DNA of 64,000 bases from Elusimicrobiota bacterium (GCA_019135865.1 JAGVVD010000019.1:186001-250000); one strand, 5' to 3'. Shown: positions 1 to 10,360, counted from the stretch's first letter. The notes: a model not told the origin generated them from the letters alone. A program made the numbers and translations.

Positions 1-92
1 CGGGATGCAAAGGCGCGCGGGGGCCGGGTCTTGGGTCCCTTGGCCCGTCCCGGGTAGGACATTAGCCACTTACGGCCGCTCCTTCCGGGGTG

Positions 93-98
93 TATAAT
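93..98 (+). promoter_or_regulatory. -10 element TATAAT upstream of the first gene
   Basis: A consensus TATAAT lies 44 nt before the likely start codon at 142. No convincing -35 hexamer is visible 17 nt upstream; the region 20-60 instead holds a GGGTCC/GGCCC-rich palindromic stretch (see findings). The first 92 bases contain no gene that I can support. Confidence 0.45.
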
Positions 99-141
99 TT
101 AAGCACAGCCCCGAGCCGGCAGTCAACATATGGAGACAAAG

Positions 142-648
142 ATGAAAAAAACTTCCGCCGCCACCTTCGGTATCTTCGCCGCCGCGATCGTCGCGACGGT
201 CTTTTCATGGTCGGCCGCCTCGGCCGCCGGCAGCGTGGAGGACCTCAAGCCCGCGGCCCCGGCGGGGAACGCTGTCAGGCAGGAGGCCGCTGTTCCGGCC
301 GCCCCCGCCGCGGAAAAGGCGGTCCGCCCCAGCCGCACCCCCTTCGACGAATTCAGCGTGATAGGGGACCCGCTTTACCGCAAAGGCTCTATGGAACTCC
401 TGAAGAAGGCCGTGGAGTCCGGCGGCGAGGAGAAACCGGCCGCCGCTAAGGAAAAGACGGCTCTCCCCGCGGCCGAGGAAGTCAAGGCCAAGGCCGTCCC
501 CGCCAAAAAGACGGCCCCCGCCGCCCGTCCCGCCGACCTGCGCGACGCGCCCTCGGACTTCCGGAAAACGCTGCCCGTTCCCCGCATGAAGCGGCCGGCC
601 CCCAGGCCGCTGCCCGCGGACCCCGTGGCCCCGCGCAAGACCTCCTGA
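142..648 (+). CDS. secreted Ala/Pro/Lys-rich hypothetical protein
   Basis: This 168-residue protein begins with a typical signal peptide: MKKTS, a hydrophobic stretch and an Ala-rich region ending near ASAAG. The rest is low-complexity Ala/Pro/Lys/Glu sequence, probably disordered, with one more ordered patch (FDEFSVIGDPLYRKGSMELL). I chose the ATG at 142 because GGAGA lies 5 nt upstream; an in-frame ATG at 130 overlaps that ribosome site. It stands alone between its own -10 box and a strong terminator at 670-699. No family is recognisable. A periplasmic or envelope role is inferred from the signal peptide only. Confidence 0.7.
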   Translation: MKKTSAATFGIFAAAIVATVFSWSAASAAGSVEDLKPAAPAGNAVRQEAAVPAAPAAEKAVRPSRTPFDEFSVIGDPLYRKGSMELLKKAVESGGEEKPAAAKEKTALPAAEEVKAKAVPAKKTAPAARPADLRDAPSDFRKTLPVPRMKRPAPRPLPADPVAPRKTS

Positions 649-669
649 ACGTCTTTCTTCCCGCGCCCG

Positions 670-699
670 CCCCGTCCGCCGCCCGGACGGGGCTTTTTT
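670..699 (+). terminator. Rho-independent terminator
   Basis: CCCCGTCCG (670-678) and CGGACGGGG (684-692) form a 9-bp GC stem with a 5-nt loop, followed by CTTTTTT. It ends the transcript of the secreted protein gene just upstream. Confidence 0.85.
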
Positions 700-711
700 C
701 TGACCGGCGCT

Positions 712-740
712 TTGAACCCCCCCGGATAAATATATAGAAT
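712..740 (+). promoter_or_regulatory. sigma70-like promoter
   Basis: TTGAAC (712-717), a 17-nt spacer and TAGAAT (735-740) precede the channel-like gene at 776. AAGGAGGA (758-765) provides a strong ribosome site. Confidence 0.55.
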
Positions 741-775
741 AAGGCCTCACGGATCCAAGGAGGACCGCCCCAGCC

Positions 776-1456
776 ATGCTAAAAGACATCTCTAATCTCT
801 TCGTGCAGCCCGTCCTTAACGTCTGGCACATTTTCGCCAACTATCTTCCCAACGTCATAGCCGCGCTCATCTTCATCCTGTTCGGCCTCTTCATCGCGCG
901 TGTGTTCAGCTCGGTGGCGGAGAACTTCCTGCGGAGGGTCCGCCTGGACTCCTATACCAGCCGCGTGGGCATAAACGAGGTGCTCGCCAGGTTCGGCATG
1001 GGCAAATCGCTGGTTTCCGTGGTGGGCTTCGTGATCTACTGGTCGCTGATACTGGTCTTCTTCGTTTCCGCCGCCAACGTGCTCAATCTTACCGTCATCT
1101 CGGCCATACTCGAGCGCTTCGTGATGGATTTCATGCCGCGCATAACGGCCGCCATCTTCATAGCCTTCGGGGGACTGCTCTTCGCCAAGTTCCTGTCGGA
1201 GCTGGTCAATAATTCCGCCACCGCCAACAACCTGCGCGGCGGGCGCGCGCTCTCCCAGATCGTCTATTTCACCGTCATAGTCTTCGCGGCCATCATCGCC
1301 CTGGAACAGATGGGCATAGCCATGAAGACCATCCGTTCGAGCCTCAGCATAGTGCTGGGCTCCTTCGGCCTGGCCTTCGCCATAGCCTTCGGCCTCGGCG
1401 CCAAGGACGCGGCGGCCTCGTTGGTGAAGTCGATGTTCCAGGACGACAGGAAATAG
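776..1456 (+). CDS. small mechanosensitive-channel-like membrane protein (conserved TM-helix repeat type)
   Basis: The 226-residue protein has five or so hydrophobic segments (about residues 20-45, 75-100, 112-140, 155-175 and 185-205). Gly/Ala-spaced helices such as FGLAFAIAFGLGAKDAA resemble the pore helix of MscS-type channels and of the CmpX/TM_helix-repeat family. The beta domain of full MscS is missing, so the protein is a pore-helix-only relative. Family members are linked to osmotic or envelope stress; the role here is inferred from family. It has its own promoter and converges on rpoD, with a shared bidirectional terminator. Confidence 0.75.
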   Translation: MLKDISNLFVQPVLNVWHIFANYLPNVIAALIFILFGLFIARVFSSVAENFLRRVRLDSYTSRVGINEVLARFGMGKSLVSVVGFVIYWSLILVFFVSAANVLNLTVISAILERFVMDFMPRITAAIFIAFGGLLFAKFLSELVNNSATANNLRGGRALSQIVYFTVIVFAAIIALEQMGIAMKTIRSSLSIVLGSFGLAFAIAFGLGAKDAAASLVKSMFQDDRK

Positions 1457-1484
1457 CCCCGACCGGGAAGGCGGGAATGGAAAA

Positions 1485-1518
1485 GAGGCCCCGGGGCGAC
1501 CCGGGGCCTCTTCTTTTC
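1485..1518. terminator. bidirectional terminator between convergent genes
   Basis: GAGGCCCCGGG (1485-1495) pairs with CCCGGGGCCTC (1500-1510) around a 4-nt loop. It is followed by TTCTTTT on the plus strand and preceded by AAAA, so it can also end the minus-strand rpoD transcript. Confidence 0.85.
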
Positions 1519-1532
1519 GCGCGCAGGCCGGC

Positions 1533-3242
<1,710 letters not shown>

Positions 3243-3259
3243 TTCGTTCTCCTTGGATG

Positions 3260-5005
3260 TTACCGCTTTTGCTTTGGGGAGGATTTTATCTCCGCCGTTA
3301 GTTCCTGGAATTCCCGCAGCTGGTCCGGCCCCAGGGAGGCCATCGAGGCCTTGAGCTCCTTCCAGCGCCGCTCCTTGGCGAAACGGGTTATCATCGCCGC
3401 CGCCCTGGTCACGTTCAGGGCCGGGTCCGCGTCGGATTCCAGCTCCTGTACCGCCAGCTTCATGACCAGCGCCGCCGCGCCGGGATGGCCCTCTTTCAGG
3501 GCCTCGGCCAGCTCCGCCGGGGAGGCCGCCGGCGCTCCGCGGATGGCCGAGAGAGCCGCCCTGGCGTCCGGATGCGACAGGTGCTCCGCCGGCAGTTCGC
3601 GGATATGGTCGCAGAGCCCCGTATTCTTGAGCAGCAGCTGCAGGAAGCCCAGTTCTATGGCCGGCGGGGCGTCGGCGGGAGCTTCGGCGGGGCGTTCGGG
3701 CCTGACATGGCCGCCCGCGTCCGTCTTGGAGAGCTGGCGGGCCAGGGCTTCCTCCGGCACGGCCAGCCGGGCCGCGATCATCCTGAGCCATTCGCTCTTG
3801 ACTATCTCGTCGCGCTGGCGGGCCACGGTGTCGAGCAGCTTCGCCGCCAGGCGCGCCTTGTCCTGCGAGGAAAGTTTTTCCGCGCCGCCGGGCGCCAGCA
3901 GGCGCAGCTTGAACTCCACCGGGTCCAGGCCGGAGGTCAGCCGCTTCTCCAGTTCGGCGGCCCCGTGTTTCACGGCCAGTTCGTCGGGGTCCTTGGCGGG
4001 GGTGAATTCGGCCGCTTTCACGTAGAGCCCGGCGTCCATGAAGATCTCGGCCGCGCGCACGGCCGCGTTCCTGCCCGCGTTGTCGGAATCGAAGGCCACG
4101 GTTATCTCGGCCGAGTAGCGCGAGAGCTGGTGCGCGTGGTCGGAGGTCAGAGCGGTGCCCAGCGGGGCGACGGCGAAGGCCGCGCCGGCCTGGTGGCAGG
4201 CTATGACGTCCATATAGCCTTCGACGACGGCGATGCGGTTCTTCTTGCGTATCTCGGGCAGGGCCTCGTAGAGGCCGTAGAGCGTGCGGCGTTTGGGGAA
4301 AAGCGAGGTCTCGGGCGAGTTGAGGTACTTGGGTTCCGAGGCGTCCATAACCCGCCCGCCGAAGGCTATGACGTCGCCCGCGGGGTTGCGTATCGGGAAA
4401 ATCACCCGCTCGCGGAAATAGTCGCTGACCCTGCCGCCGTCGCGGGTGGAGGCCAGTCCGGCCATGAAGAGCAGGTCGGCGGAGAAGCCGCGCGACTTGA
4501 GTTCCCTGGCCACCGGCGCGTCGCCGCCGGGCGCCCAGCCCAGCATGAAGCGCTCTATCGTCCCGTCGGAAAGTTTGCGGTCGCGCAGGTAGGCCAGGGC
4601 CGTCCGGCCTTCGGAGGAGAAGAGGAATTTAGAGTAGAGGGCCGCGGCGGCGGCCATGAGCTTCTTGAGCTCGGTGCGCTCCTTCTCGCGGGCGGAGAGG
4701 GCGCCGTCCTTGTCCCGCTTCCACTCGACGCCGGCACGCTGCGCCAGGCGCTCAGCCGCCTCGGGGAAGCTGAGCCCCTCTATCTCGCGCAGGAAGGTGA
4801 AGATGTCGCCGCCCTTGTTGCAGCCGAAGCAGTAGAAGATCTGCTTGTCCTGGCTCACCGTGAACGAGGGCGTCCTTTCGCTGTGGAAAGGGCAGCAGGC
4901 CTTGTAGTTCCTGCCGGCCCGCTTGAGGGAGGGGACGTAATCGCGCACCAGGTCGACTATGTCGACCCGGGTTCGGATCTCGTTTATGGGGTCTTCGGGG
5001 CGCAT
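3260..5005 (-). CDS. dnaG: DNA primase DnaG
   Basis: DnaG makes RNA primers for DNA replication. Counted from the ATG at 5005 it is 581 residues. An N-terminal CHC2 zinc finger has C38, H41, C59 and C62, followed by the RNA-polymerase/Toprim core with [10 protein letters not shown] and [12 protein letters not shown]-terminal helical, helicase-binding-like region follows. The 5005 start has CAGGA 5 nt upstream and places the conserved [10 protein letters not shown] segment at the expected distance; an in-frame TTG at 5032 abuts a hairpin and is less likely. It lies between rpsU and rpoD, the classical macromolecular synthesis operon. Confidence 0.96.
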   Translation of the reverse strand: MRPEDPINEIRTRVDIVDLVRDYVPSLKRAGRNYKACCPFHSERTPSFTVSQDKQIFYCFGCNKGGDIFTFLREIEGLSFPEAAERLAQRAGVEWKRDKDGALSAREKERTELKKLMAAAAALYSKFLFSSEGRTALAYLRDRKLSDGTIERFMLGWAPGGDAPVARELKSRGFSADLLFMAGLASTRDGGRVSDYFRERVIFPIRNPAGDVIAFGGRVMDASEPKYLNSPETSLFPKRRTLYGLYEALPEIRKKNRIAVVEGYMDVIACHQAGAAFAVAPLGTALTSDHAHQLSRYSAEITVAFDSDNAGRNAAVRAAEIFMDAGLYVKAAEFTPAKDPDELAVKHGAAELEKRLTSGLDPVEFKLRLLAPGGAEKLSSQDKARLAAKLLDTVARQRDEIVKSEWLRMIAARLAVPEEALARQLSKTDAGGHVRPERPAEAPADAPPAIELGFLQLLLKNTGLCDHIRELPAEHLSHPDARAALSAIRGAPAASPAELAEALKEGHPGAAALVMKLAVQELESDADPALNVTRAAAMITRFAKERRWKELKASMASLGPDQLREFQELTAEIKSSPKQKR

Positions 5006-5032
5006 CCGGTCCTGTCGTTGAATAAGGCGCAA

Positions 5033-5058
5033 CGCCTTCCCCCGGCGGGGGGAAGGCG
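5033..5058 (-). promoter_or_regulatory. strong hairpin between rpsU and dnaG (possible attenuator or processing site)
   Basis: CGCCTTCCCC (5033-5042) and GGGGAAGGCG (5049-5058) form a perfect 10-bp stem in the rpsU-dnaG spacer. No long U-run follows on the minus strand, so it may be an attenuator, an mRNA processing or stability element rather than a full terminator. In E. coli the same intergenic position holds an internal terminator; the functional parallel is inference. Confidence 0.6.
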
Positions 5059-5119
5059 CTACGCGGCTGCGTTGTGTTCGCTTGTGGCCCGCGCCGAGGG
5101 AGCCGCGGGCCGCGGGCGC

Positions 5120-5308
5120 TCAATAGCGCCGGCCCTTGCGCATCTTGCGCCGGGCTTCCTGGGACTTGAGCTTGCGCTTGGCGCCGGGGGACAGATAATG
5201 CTCCCTGCGCTTGATCTCCTTGAGGATGCCGTTGCGCTCGCACTCGTGCTTGAAGCGCCGCAGCGCCTCTTCCACGGATTCTTCGTCGCGTACTTTTACG
5301 AATACCAC
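5120..5308 (-). CDS. rpsU: 30S ribosomal protein S21
   Basis: This is a 62-residue, very basic protein of the small ribosomal subunit that takes part in mRNA recruitment. VFVKVRDEESVEEALRRFKHECERNGIL-type sequence and the C-terminal RRKMRKGRR tail are diagnostic. The start codon is GTG at 5308, with AAGGTGGTGA 4 nt upstream. It is the first gene of the rpsU-dnaG-rpoD series and follows the HIT gene at a 53-nt distance. Confidence 0.96.
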   Translation of the reverse strand: MVFVKVRDEESVEEALRRFKHECERNGILKEIKRREHYLSPGAKRKLKSQEARRKMRKGRRY

Positions 5309-5361
5309 GTTATCACCACCTTATATCGCAAAACCGATCCCGAAAATCTTTTTCAGCCGTC

Positions 5362-5703
5362 TCAACCCGGGGGCCAGAGCAGCCTGCGGCCGCCCAGCAG
5401 GTGATAGTGGACATGGTCCACCGCCTGTCCGGCCTTGCGGCCGTTGTTGGCGACCAGCCTGAAGCCGTCGCCGATGCCCAGCTGCGCGGCGATCTTCGCC
5501 GCCGCCAGTTGTATGCGCCCGAGCAGGGCCCCGTCCTCCGGCCCGGCGTCCGAGAGTTTCGCTATGTGCTTCTTCGGCACTATCAGCACATGGGTCGGCG
5601 CCTGGGGGTTGAGATCGAGAAAAGCGAGGATGTCCTCTTCGTCCAGGACTATCCTGGCCTTGGCCTCCCCGGAGGCTATCTTGCAGAAAATGCAGTCGGA
5701 CAT
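5362..5703 (-). CDS. HIT family nucleotide hydrolase/transferase (HinT-like)
   Basis: The 113-residue protein has the complete histidine-triad signature HVHYHLLGG near the C-terminus and the family N-terminus DCIFCKIASGE, which contains a Cys pair. HinT proteins hydrolyse AMP-lysine and other purine phosphoramidates in the cytoplasm. The gene starts 39 nt downstream of a well-formed minus-strand promoter core and may be transcribed with rpsU-dnaG-rpoD. The C-terminus is short, ending WPPG, but the active site is complete. Confidence 0.93.
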   Translation of the reverse strand: MSDCIFCKIASGEAKARIVLDEEDILAFLDLNPQAPTHVLIVPKKHIAKLSDAGPEDGALLGRIQLAAAKIAAQLGIGDGFRLVANNGRKAGQAVDHVHYHLLGGRRLLWPPG

Positions 5704-5715
5704 GCGCGAAGGTCT

Positions 5716-5744
5716 ATTTTATCTTATTAACAGCCGGCAGGCAA
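5716..5744 (-). promoter_or_regulatory. sigma70-like promoter for HIT-rpsU-dnaG-rpoD
   Basis: On the minus strand, TTGCCT (5739-5744), a 17-nt spacer and TAAAAT (5716-5721) precede the HIT gene, whose start codon is at 5703. This is the best candidate promoter for the whole macromolecular synthesis operon. Confidence 0.65.
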
Positions 5745-5758
5745 CAACGTCCCCCTAC

Positions 5759-6343
5759 CTAAAGGCGGGAGAGGGGGAGTGTTTTTTCCCCGTATTTGCC
5801 GGGGGTCTGGGGGGCTTTGAAACGGGACTTGGGGTTCTTGAGCACCCTGACCGGGGTTATATCGAACCGCCTGGCCAGCGCCACCTGCTCGTCCGAGACC
5901 GCGAAGTAAAGAGTGTAGTCCTTCTTTTTCAGGAGCTCCGCCCGCTCTTCCGCCTTTATGAGGTGGAATTCGGCGGCCGGCGGCATCCTCCTGGCCAGCA
6001 GCGCCTCGGACCCCTCCCTGCCGCGTTCGGCGATGAGTTCCACCCTGAAACCGGCCAGGCGCAGCGCCCAGGAGAGCAGCCAGGGGGCGGGCTTGGTGCG
6101 CTCCTCGTCCGGGGAGCGGTTGACCAGGTTCCAGTAATCGGGCGACTCCCCGGGCAGGCCCCGCGCGTCGGCCTTCGCGAAGACGGGCGTGGTCCAGGCG
6201 TAGCCGTCCTCGTACTCGAAGGCGGCGGAGGCGCCCAGCACCGTCGAGGTGGCGAATATGACCGCCCAGGTGGCGGCGAAGAAGACGAAGGTCCTGAACC
6301 AGAACAGGCCGCTGAGCAGGATCCCGGTGAACCAGGCGTACAT
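5759..6343 (-). CDS. hypothetical membrane-anchored protein
   Basis: The 194-residue protein starts with one or two hydrophobic segments (residues 5-45, rich in Phe/Trp). A soluble domain follows with no motif I recognise. Its C-terminal part (TLYFAVSDEQVALARRFDITPVRVLKN) has the alternating pattern of an alpha/beta fold. The gene starts immediately after the lipoprotein gene at 6344 and is probably the last gene of that operon. Function unknown. Confidence 0.6.
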   Translation of the reverse strand: MYAWFTGILLSGLFWFRTFVFFAATWAVIFATSTVLGASAAFEYEDGYAWTTPVFAKADARGLPGESPDYWNLVNRSPDEERTKPAPWLLSWALRLAGFRVELIAERGREGSEALLARRMPPAAEFHLIKAEERAELLKKKDYTLYFAVSDEQVALARRFDITPVRVLKNPKSRFKAPQTPGKYGEKTLPLSRL

Positions 6344-7774
6344 TCAGAACTCCATGCCGGGCATGGCCGGTCTCGCCGGCTGCCGCCTGCCGAGGCACCA
6401 GCGCATGGTGTCCCGCACGGGATGCCGGGAATTAGCGAATTCCATGGCCGTCGAGAGTATGGCGTGGTCGTTCTCGCTTACCAGCGAATCGGGTATGGCG
6501 ACGCGGTAGAGGCGGCCCGGCTCTATCGGGCGGCCTCCGGCCTCGCCGGTCCCGGCCGCCGCGTCGTAGGCGAGCCCCGCGTAGGAGAGCCTCCTGCCGG
6601 AGGAGCCCCTCAGGTATTCGAGCAGTTCCTGGCCGCGTATCTTTACGAAGACCACGTTGTTCTCGCCCGGCATGGCGCGGTAGAGGTCGGCGAGACGGAC
6701 GGCGCCGCGCGGCAGGACGGAATGGATGTCCCCCGGGTCGAATACCGCCCCGTCGCTGCGCGCCCAGCGTTTCAGGCAGTCGGCGGCCCAGGTCCCGGCC
6801 GTCGAAGGACCGGCCTCGCCGGGCTCGAGCGCGTACTGGAGCTCGCCGACGACCCTGTCCAGGGCCGCGAGCGCCCCGCTGCGATGGGAGTCCAGCATGG
6901 CCTCGACGCCGGGGTCCGAGCCGTACTTGTCCCGGTCCATGGGCACGGTCCGATGGGCCGCGTTGAGCAGCGCGCCTTCCGGCGAAAGCTTCAGTTCCAC
7001 CCGGTTGAGCCCCTCCAGGACCGGGACCACCAGGGTGCCCTTGCGGGAGAAGATCCTGGTCGCGGCGGGGGATTTCACGAGCACGAGGTCGAGCCTGGAG
7101 CCGAAATGCGCGAGGAAATGGTCCAGGAATTCCATGGAGCCCTCTCCTTCCCCTATTTCCAGCAGCACCGCTTTTATCTTCGCCCCCTGGGACTTCATTT
7201 CCAGCAGCGCCCGCTCCGCCTCGTAAGTCTCCTTCTCGAACTTGTAACGCGGGCCGTATTTGGGCCAGGAGAGATGGTCCGGCCGTGGCGCGGTCAGGAC
7301 GGCCAGGCCCAGCGAGGTCTTTCCGACCCCGGAGGTTAGCGAACGCGAGGTGAACGACGGTCGGCCGCCGTTTTTGAGGTAGACGTTGGAGGCGAGGAGG
7401 GGGAGGGCGGCTCCTTTGAGGGCTCTTTCCAGCCGCGCCGGGTCCAGCAGCAGGTCCTCGCCCAGCAGGCCGGCGGCCGCATAGGGCATGCCGGCCATGC
7501 ATTCGGCGGCGGCCTTGGCGCGCTGGTTCAGGCTTTCCGGCGGGCCGGAGAGCCAGGGGCCGGCGTGGAAGAGCAGGAAGGGCCGTTCTTCGGCTTCGAG
7601 TATCTTCTTCAGGACGGGAAAGCCGGCGGGCGCGGGGCCGTCGTCCTCCGGGGCGCGGAAGACCCAGCCCCTGGCGTCGGAGGTGAGATAGACGACCGCC
7701 GAGTCCCGCCAGGAGCACGAAGCCAGCAGCAGCGGAGCGGAAAGGAAGAGGGCCTTCAGCGCCTTGCTACTCAT
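6344..7774 (-). CDS. degenerate 5'-nucleotidase-like lipoprotein (likely pseudoenzyme)
   Basis: The 476-residue protein begins with a lipoprotein signal peptide whose lipobox LASC puts the lipidated Cys at residue 20. Its sequence runs parallel to the intact 5'-nucleotidase encoded just upstream (7767-9329). SDARGW replaces SDVHGW, LLFHAGPWLSG replaces LLDGGDMFQG, and the GNHD and GGHNH motifs are absent. The C-terminal substrate domain (SVLPRGAVRLADLYRAMPGENNVV) is retained. Loss of the metal ligands argues against phosphatase activity; nucleotide binding or a scaffold role is possible. Its start overlaps the end of the upstream gene by 8 nt, so the two are translationally coupled. Confidence 0.8.
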   Translation of the reverse strand: MSSKALKALFLSAPLLLASCSWRDSAVVYLTSDARGWVFRAPEDDGPAPAGFPVLKKILEAEERPFLLFHAGPWLSGPPESLNQRAKAAAECMAGMPYAAAGLLGEDLLLDPARLERALKGAALPLLASNVYLKNGGRPSFTSRSLTSGVGKTSLGLAVLTAPRPDHLSWPKYGPRYKFEKETYEAERALLEMKSQGAKIKAVLLEIGEGEGSMEFLDHFLAHFGSRLDLVLVKSPAATRIFSRKGTLVVPVLEGLNRVELKLSPEGALLNAAHRTVPMDRDKYGSDPGVEAMLDSHRSGALAALDRVVGELQYALEPGEAGPSTAGTWAADCLKRWARSDGAVFDPGDIHSVLPRGAVRLADLYRAMPGENNVVFVKIRGQELLEYLRGSSGRRLSYAGLAYDAAAGTGEAGGRPIEPGRLYRVAIPDSLVSENDHAILSTAMEFANSRHPVRDTMRWCLGRRQPARPAMPGMEF

Positions 7775-9329
7775 CCAGTCTGACTATCCTTCCCGCGTCC
7801 GCCGGGGAGGAGACCGTGCCCGCGGCCTTCACGGCGGCGATCAGCGCGTCGCGCACCGGGACCATCGTGTCGGTAAGGCCCTCTCCCTCGGCGAAGACGC
7901 CGCCGCCGGTGCCGCCGGTGGTGAGATAGTTGTTGGTGACGACCTTGAACTTTTCGCCGGGCTTTATCGTCCGGCCGTTCCTTTCCAGCTTCAGCGCGCC
8001 GCCTTTCCCGGGCTTGAAGCTCACCTTCAGGCCCGAGAGCTGCAGCCTCGCCTTGCCGCCGGAGAGGTTATCCCGCAGGAGCTTCTCCAACTGGGCGCCG
8101 GTCAGGGTGACGGTGACCAGCGTGTTCTCGAAGGGCATGACCTGGTAGATCTCGCGTATGCGCACCGGTCCTTTTTTTATGTCGGACCTTATCCCCGCCG
8201 TGTTCTGGAAAGCCATGTCCGCTCCGGCGTGGGCCCTCATCGCGTCCGTCATCCAGTTGCCGACGGGGGAATCCAGACCTTCGGTACTGTAGCCGAGGTC
8301 GTCCGCGGCTTCGCCCAGTTCCTTGTCCATTTCCTTGTCCACCTCGGCGGTGAAGGCCGAGATTATGCTCTTCATCCCCTGGTCCTGTCCGGCTTCGTCG
8401 GTCCAGAGCGGGACAAGTTCCGCCTTCGAACTTTTCAGCGTCCCGGTCTTATCGTCGAATTCCAGTTCCACGCGGGTCACGTCGGTCAGGCCGTAGAAGC
8501 TCTCGGCCAGCAGCGTCGAACTGGCCTTGTCGTAGTAGCCTTTCAGCAGGCCGGTGTGATTGTGTCCGCCGAAGACGACGTCGGCCCCCGCCGCGCGCGC
8601 GACGGCGAGGGTCCCGCCCCTGCCGCAGTGTTTCTCCAGTTCGCCGGCGGTCCAGGTGGAGACGTCCACTTTCTGGGAGGTGAAGCGTCCGCATACGCCG
8701 AAATGGGCCAGTATCACCACGGCGTCGGGTTTGAGCTCCCGTATCTCCCTCACCCATTTCGCGGCTTCCCCGGCCTCGTCGCGGAATTCCAGGTGTTTGA
8801 CGTTGAGCGGGAGGGTCGAGGTGGCGGTATGCTCCCCGGCCAGCCCCAGCACCGCTATCCTCTTCCCGCCGCGTTCGAAGACCTTGTAAGGCTTCGCGTA
8901 GCCGGCCGGCGCGCCCGTTGTCTTGAGATAGATGTTCGCGCCCAGCATCGCGAAAGAGGCGCTGGAGACCATCGCGCGCAGGCTGTCCTCGGTATAGTCG
9001 TAATCGTGGTTGCCCACGACCGCCGCGTCGTAGCCGGCGGCGTTCATCAGTTGAACGCTGGCCATGCCGCGCGTGAAATTGCCTTCGGGCGTGCCCTGGA
9101 ACATGTCGCCGCCGTCGAGCAGCAGGTAGGGCCGTTCCTCGTTCTTTAGGAGGGTCGAGAGAGCGGGGAAGCCGCCGATGAGGCGGGCGGGGTCCTCCTT
9201 GTTCCACTTGGCGGGCCTGGCGCCGTACCAGCCGTGCACGTCGCTGGTGTGATAGATGACCACGGTGCCGGCCCAGGCGGCCTGGGCGGAAAGGAAGATG
9301 AGAGCTGCCGCCGTTCCGAGCTTGTTCAT
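7767..9329 (-). CDS. secreted 5'-nucleotidase / UshA-family metallophosphatase
   Basis: The enzyme hydrolyses extracytoplasmic nucleotides or related phosphoesters. The 520-residue precursor has an N-terminal signal peptide (cleavage near AWAG, residue 20) and all five metallophosphatase blocks: SDVHGW (D30, H32), DGGDMFQG, GNHDYDY, ILAHFG and GGHNHTG. The C-terminal 5'-nucleotidase substrate domain contains DAMRAHAGADMAFQN and YLTTGGTGGG. It is the first gene of a three-gene minus-strand set with the lipoprotein paralogue and the membrane protein. Substrate specificity (AMP, UDP-sugars, others) cannot be told from sequence. Confidence 0.92.
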   Translation of the reverse strand: MNKLGTAAALIFLSAQAAWAGTVVIYHTSDVHGWYGARPAKWNKEDPARLIGGFPALSTLLKNEERPYLLLDGGDMFQGTPEGNFTRGMASVQLMNAAGYDAAVVGNHDYDYTEDSLRAMVSSASFAMLGANIYLKTTGAPAGYAKPYKVFERGGKRIAVLGLAGEHTATSTLPLNVKHLEFRDEAGEAAKWVREIRELKPDAVVILAHFGVCGRFTSQKVDVSTWTAGELEKHCGRGGTLAVARAAGADVVFGGHNHTGLLKGYYDKASSTLLAESFYGLTDVTRVELEFDDKTGTLKSSKAELVPLWTDEAGQDQGMKSIISAFTAEVDKEMDKELGEAADDLGYSTEGLDSPVGNWMTDAMRAHAGADMAFQNTAGIRSDIKKGPVRIREIYQVMPFENTLVTVTLTGAQLEKLLRDNLSGGKARLQLSGLKVSFKPGKGGALKLERNGRTIKPGEKFKVVTNNYLTTGGTGGGVFAEGEGLTDTMVPVRDALIAAVKAAGTVSSPADAGRIVRLDE

Positions 9330-9365
9330 GGTTGTCTCCTGTGGTTTAAACCCCGGTCCCGCTTT

Positions 9366-9878
9366 TCAGACGTGCCGCGCGAGCCTGCCGGCCTCTTCTT
9401 CGGCCCGGAAAAAGCAGTCTTCCAGACCGGAGTATATGTTACTAAATTTGAGATTTTCCACGAATCCGGCGGGATCGCTCTCCGCGGCGCGGCGGGCCAG
9501 GCGCAGTTCCCTGGCCTCCGCGGCCGCGATCGCGCCTATCTGCCCCGCGGCGCCGGAGCGGCCCCGGCCGGACGCGAGGTCCGCGAGCAACGACAGGGCG
9601 CGTCGAAGGGAGTCGAGACTCCGCGGCAGAGGTTCGGGCAGAGGCGGCGGAGGTAGAAGGGCCGGCAGCTTTTCCGCGCAGGCCAGCAGCGTTTCCAGCG
9701 GCTCCAGCAGTTCCGGGGCGGAACCGTCGGCCGATACGGCCCCGCGCAGCGCCGCGGCCGCGGGCGGAAGGGCCTCCGCCTGGGCCGAGGGGTCCCGGCC
9801 GGCGGCCAGTGCCCCCGCCAGCGCGGCGCCGGCCGAGGCGGCGGCGGATACGGCCTTGAGCGTTCTTCTTTTCGCCAT
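9366..9878 (-). CDS. helical hypothetical protein
   Basis: This 170-residue Ala/Leu/Pro-rich protein begins MAKRRTLKAVSAAASAG. It looks almost wholly alpha-helical, with a proline-rich link near the middle (LPPPPLPEPLP). The C-terminal segment NIYSGLEDCFFRAEEEAGR is reminiscent of PhoU/DUF47-type helical bundles, but this is weak. It starts downstream of the rpsI terminator and ends 36 nt before the nucleotidase gene begins. Function unknown. Confidence 0.55.
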   Translation of the reverse strand: MAKRRTLKAVSAAASAGAALAGALAAGRDPSAQAEALPPAAAALRGAVSADGSAPELLEPLETLLACAEKLPALLPPPPLPEPLPRSLDSLRRALSLLADLASGRGRSGAAGQIGAIAAAEARELRLARRAAESDPAGFVENLKFSNIYSGLEDCFFRAEEEAGRLARHV

Positions 9879-9881
9879 GAT

Positions 9882-9917
9882 AAAAAGAAAGCCGCGGGAG
9901 GGTTCGCCTCCCGCGGC
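9882..9917 (-). terminator. terminator of the rplM-rpsI operon
   Basis: CCGCGGGAGG and CCTCCCGCGG, within 9891-9917, form a 10-bp stem with a 5-nt loop. On the minus strand it is followed by a T-rich run (TTTCTTTTTAT, ending near 9881). Confidence 0.85.
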
Positions 9918-9937
9918 AGGTCCCTCTCAGGAGGCGA

Positions 9938-10336
9938 TCACCTCTTGGAGAACTGGAAGCGCTTGCGGGCCTTCGGTTTGCCGGGCTTCTTGCGCTCGAC
10001 CATGCGGGGGTCGCGGGTCAGGTAGCCGGCCTTCTTCATCGGGCTCCGGAAGGAGTCGCCGAGGCTGGCGATGGCGCGCGAGATCGCGTGGCGTATGGCG
10101 CCGGCCTGGCTGGAGATCCCGCCGCCGTTCACCTTTATCACGCAGTCGAATTTCTGGTCCTTGACCAGGTCGAAGGGGGAGTTGATGACGTATTTCAGGC
10201 GGCTGTTGTTGCCGAAATACTCGTCGAGGCTCTTGGCGTTGACGGTCATCTTGCCGCTGCCGCCCTGGAGCATTTTGACCTGCGCCACGGAGGTCTTGCG
10301 CCTGCCGGTGGCCAGTATGAGATTGTTGTCGCTCAT
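9938..10336 (-). CDS. rpsI: 30S ribosomal protein S9
   Basis: A component of the small ribosomal subunit whose C-terminal tail reaches the P-site tRNA. The 132-residue protein has the family N-terminus ATGRRKTSVAQV, the central VNGGGISSQAGAIRHAI block and the conserved basic end RKRFQFSKR. It follows rplM by 24 nt, the standard L13-S9 pair, and is ended by the hairpin at 9882-9917. Confidence 0.97.
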   Translation of the reverse strand: MSDNNLILATGRRKTSVAQVKMLQGGSGKMTVNAKSLDEYFGNNSRLKYVINSPFDLVKDQKFDCVIKVNGGGISSQAGAIRHAISRAIASLGDSFRSPMKKAGYLTRDPRMVERKKPGKPKARKRFQFSKR

Positions 10337-10360
10337 TGTTTTTTTATCCTCTCGTCGGTG

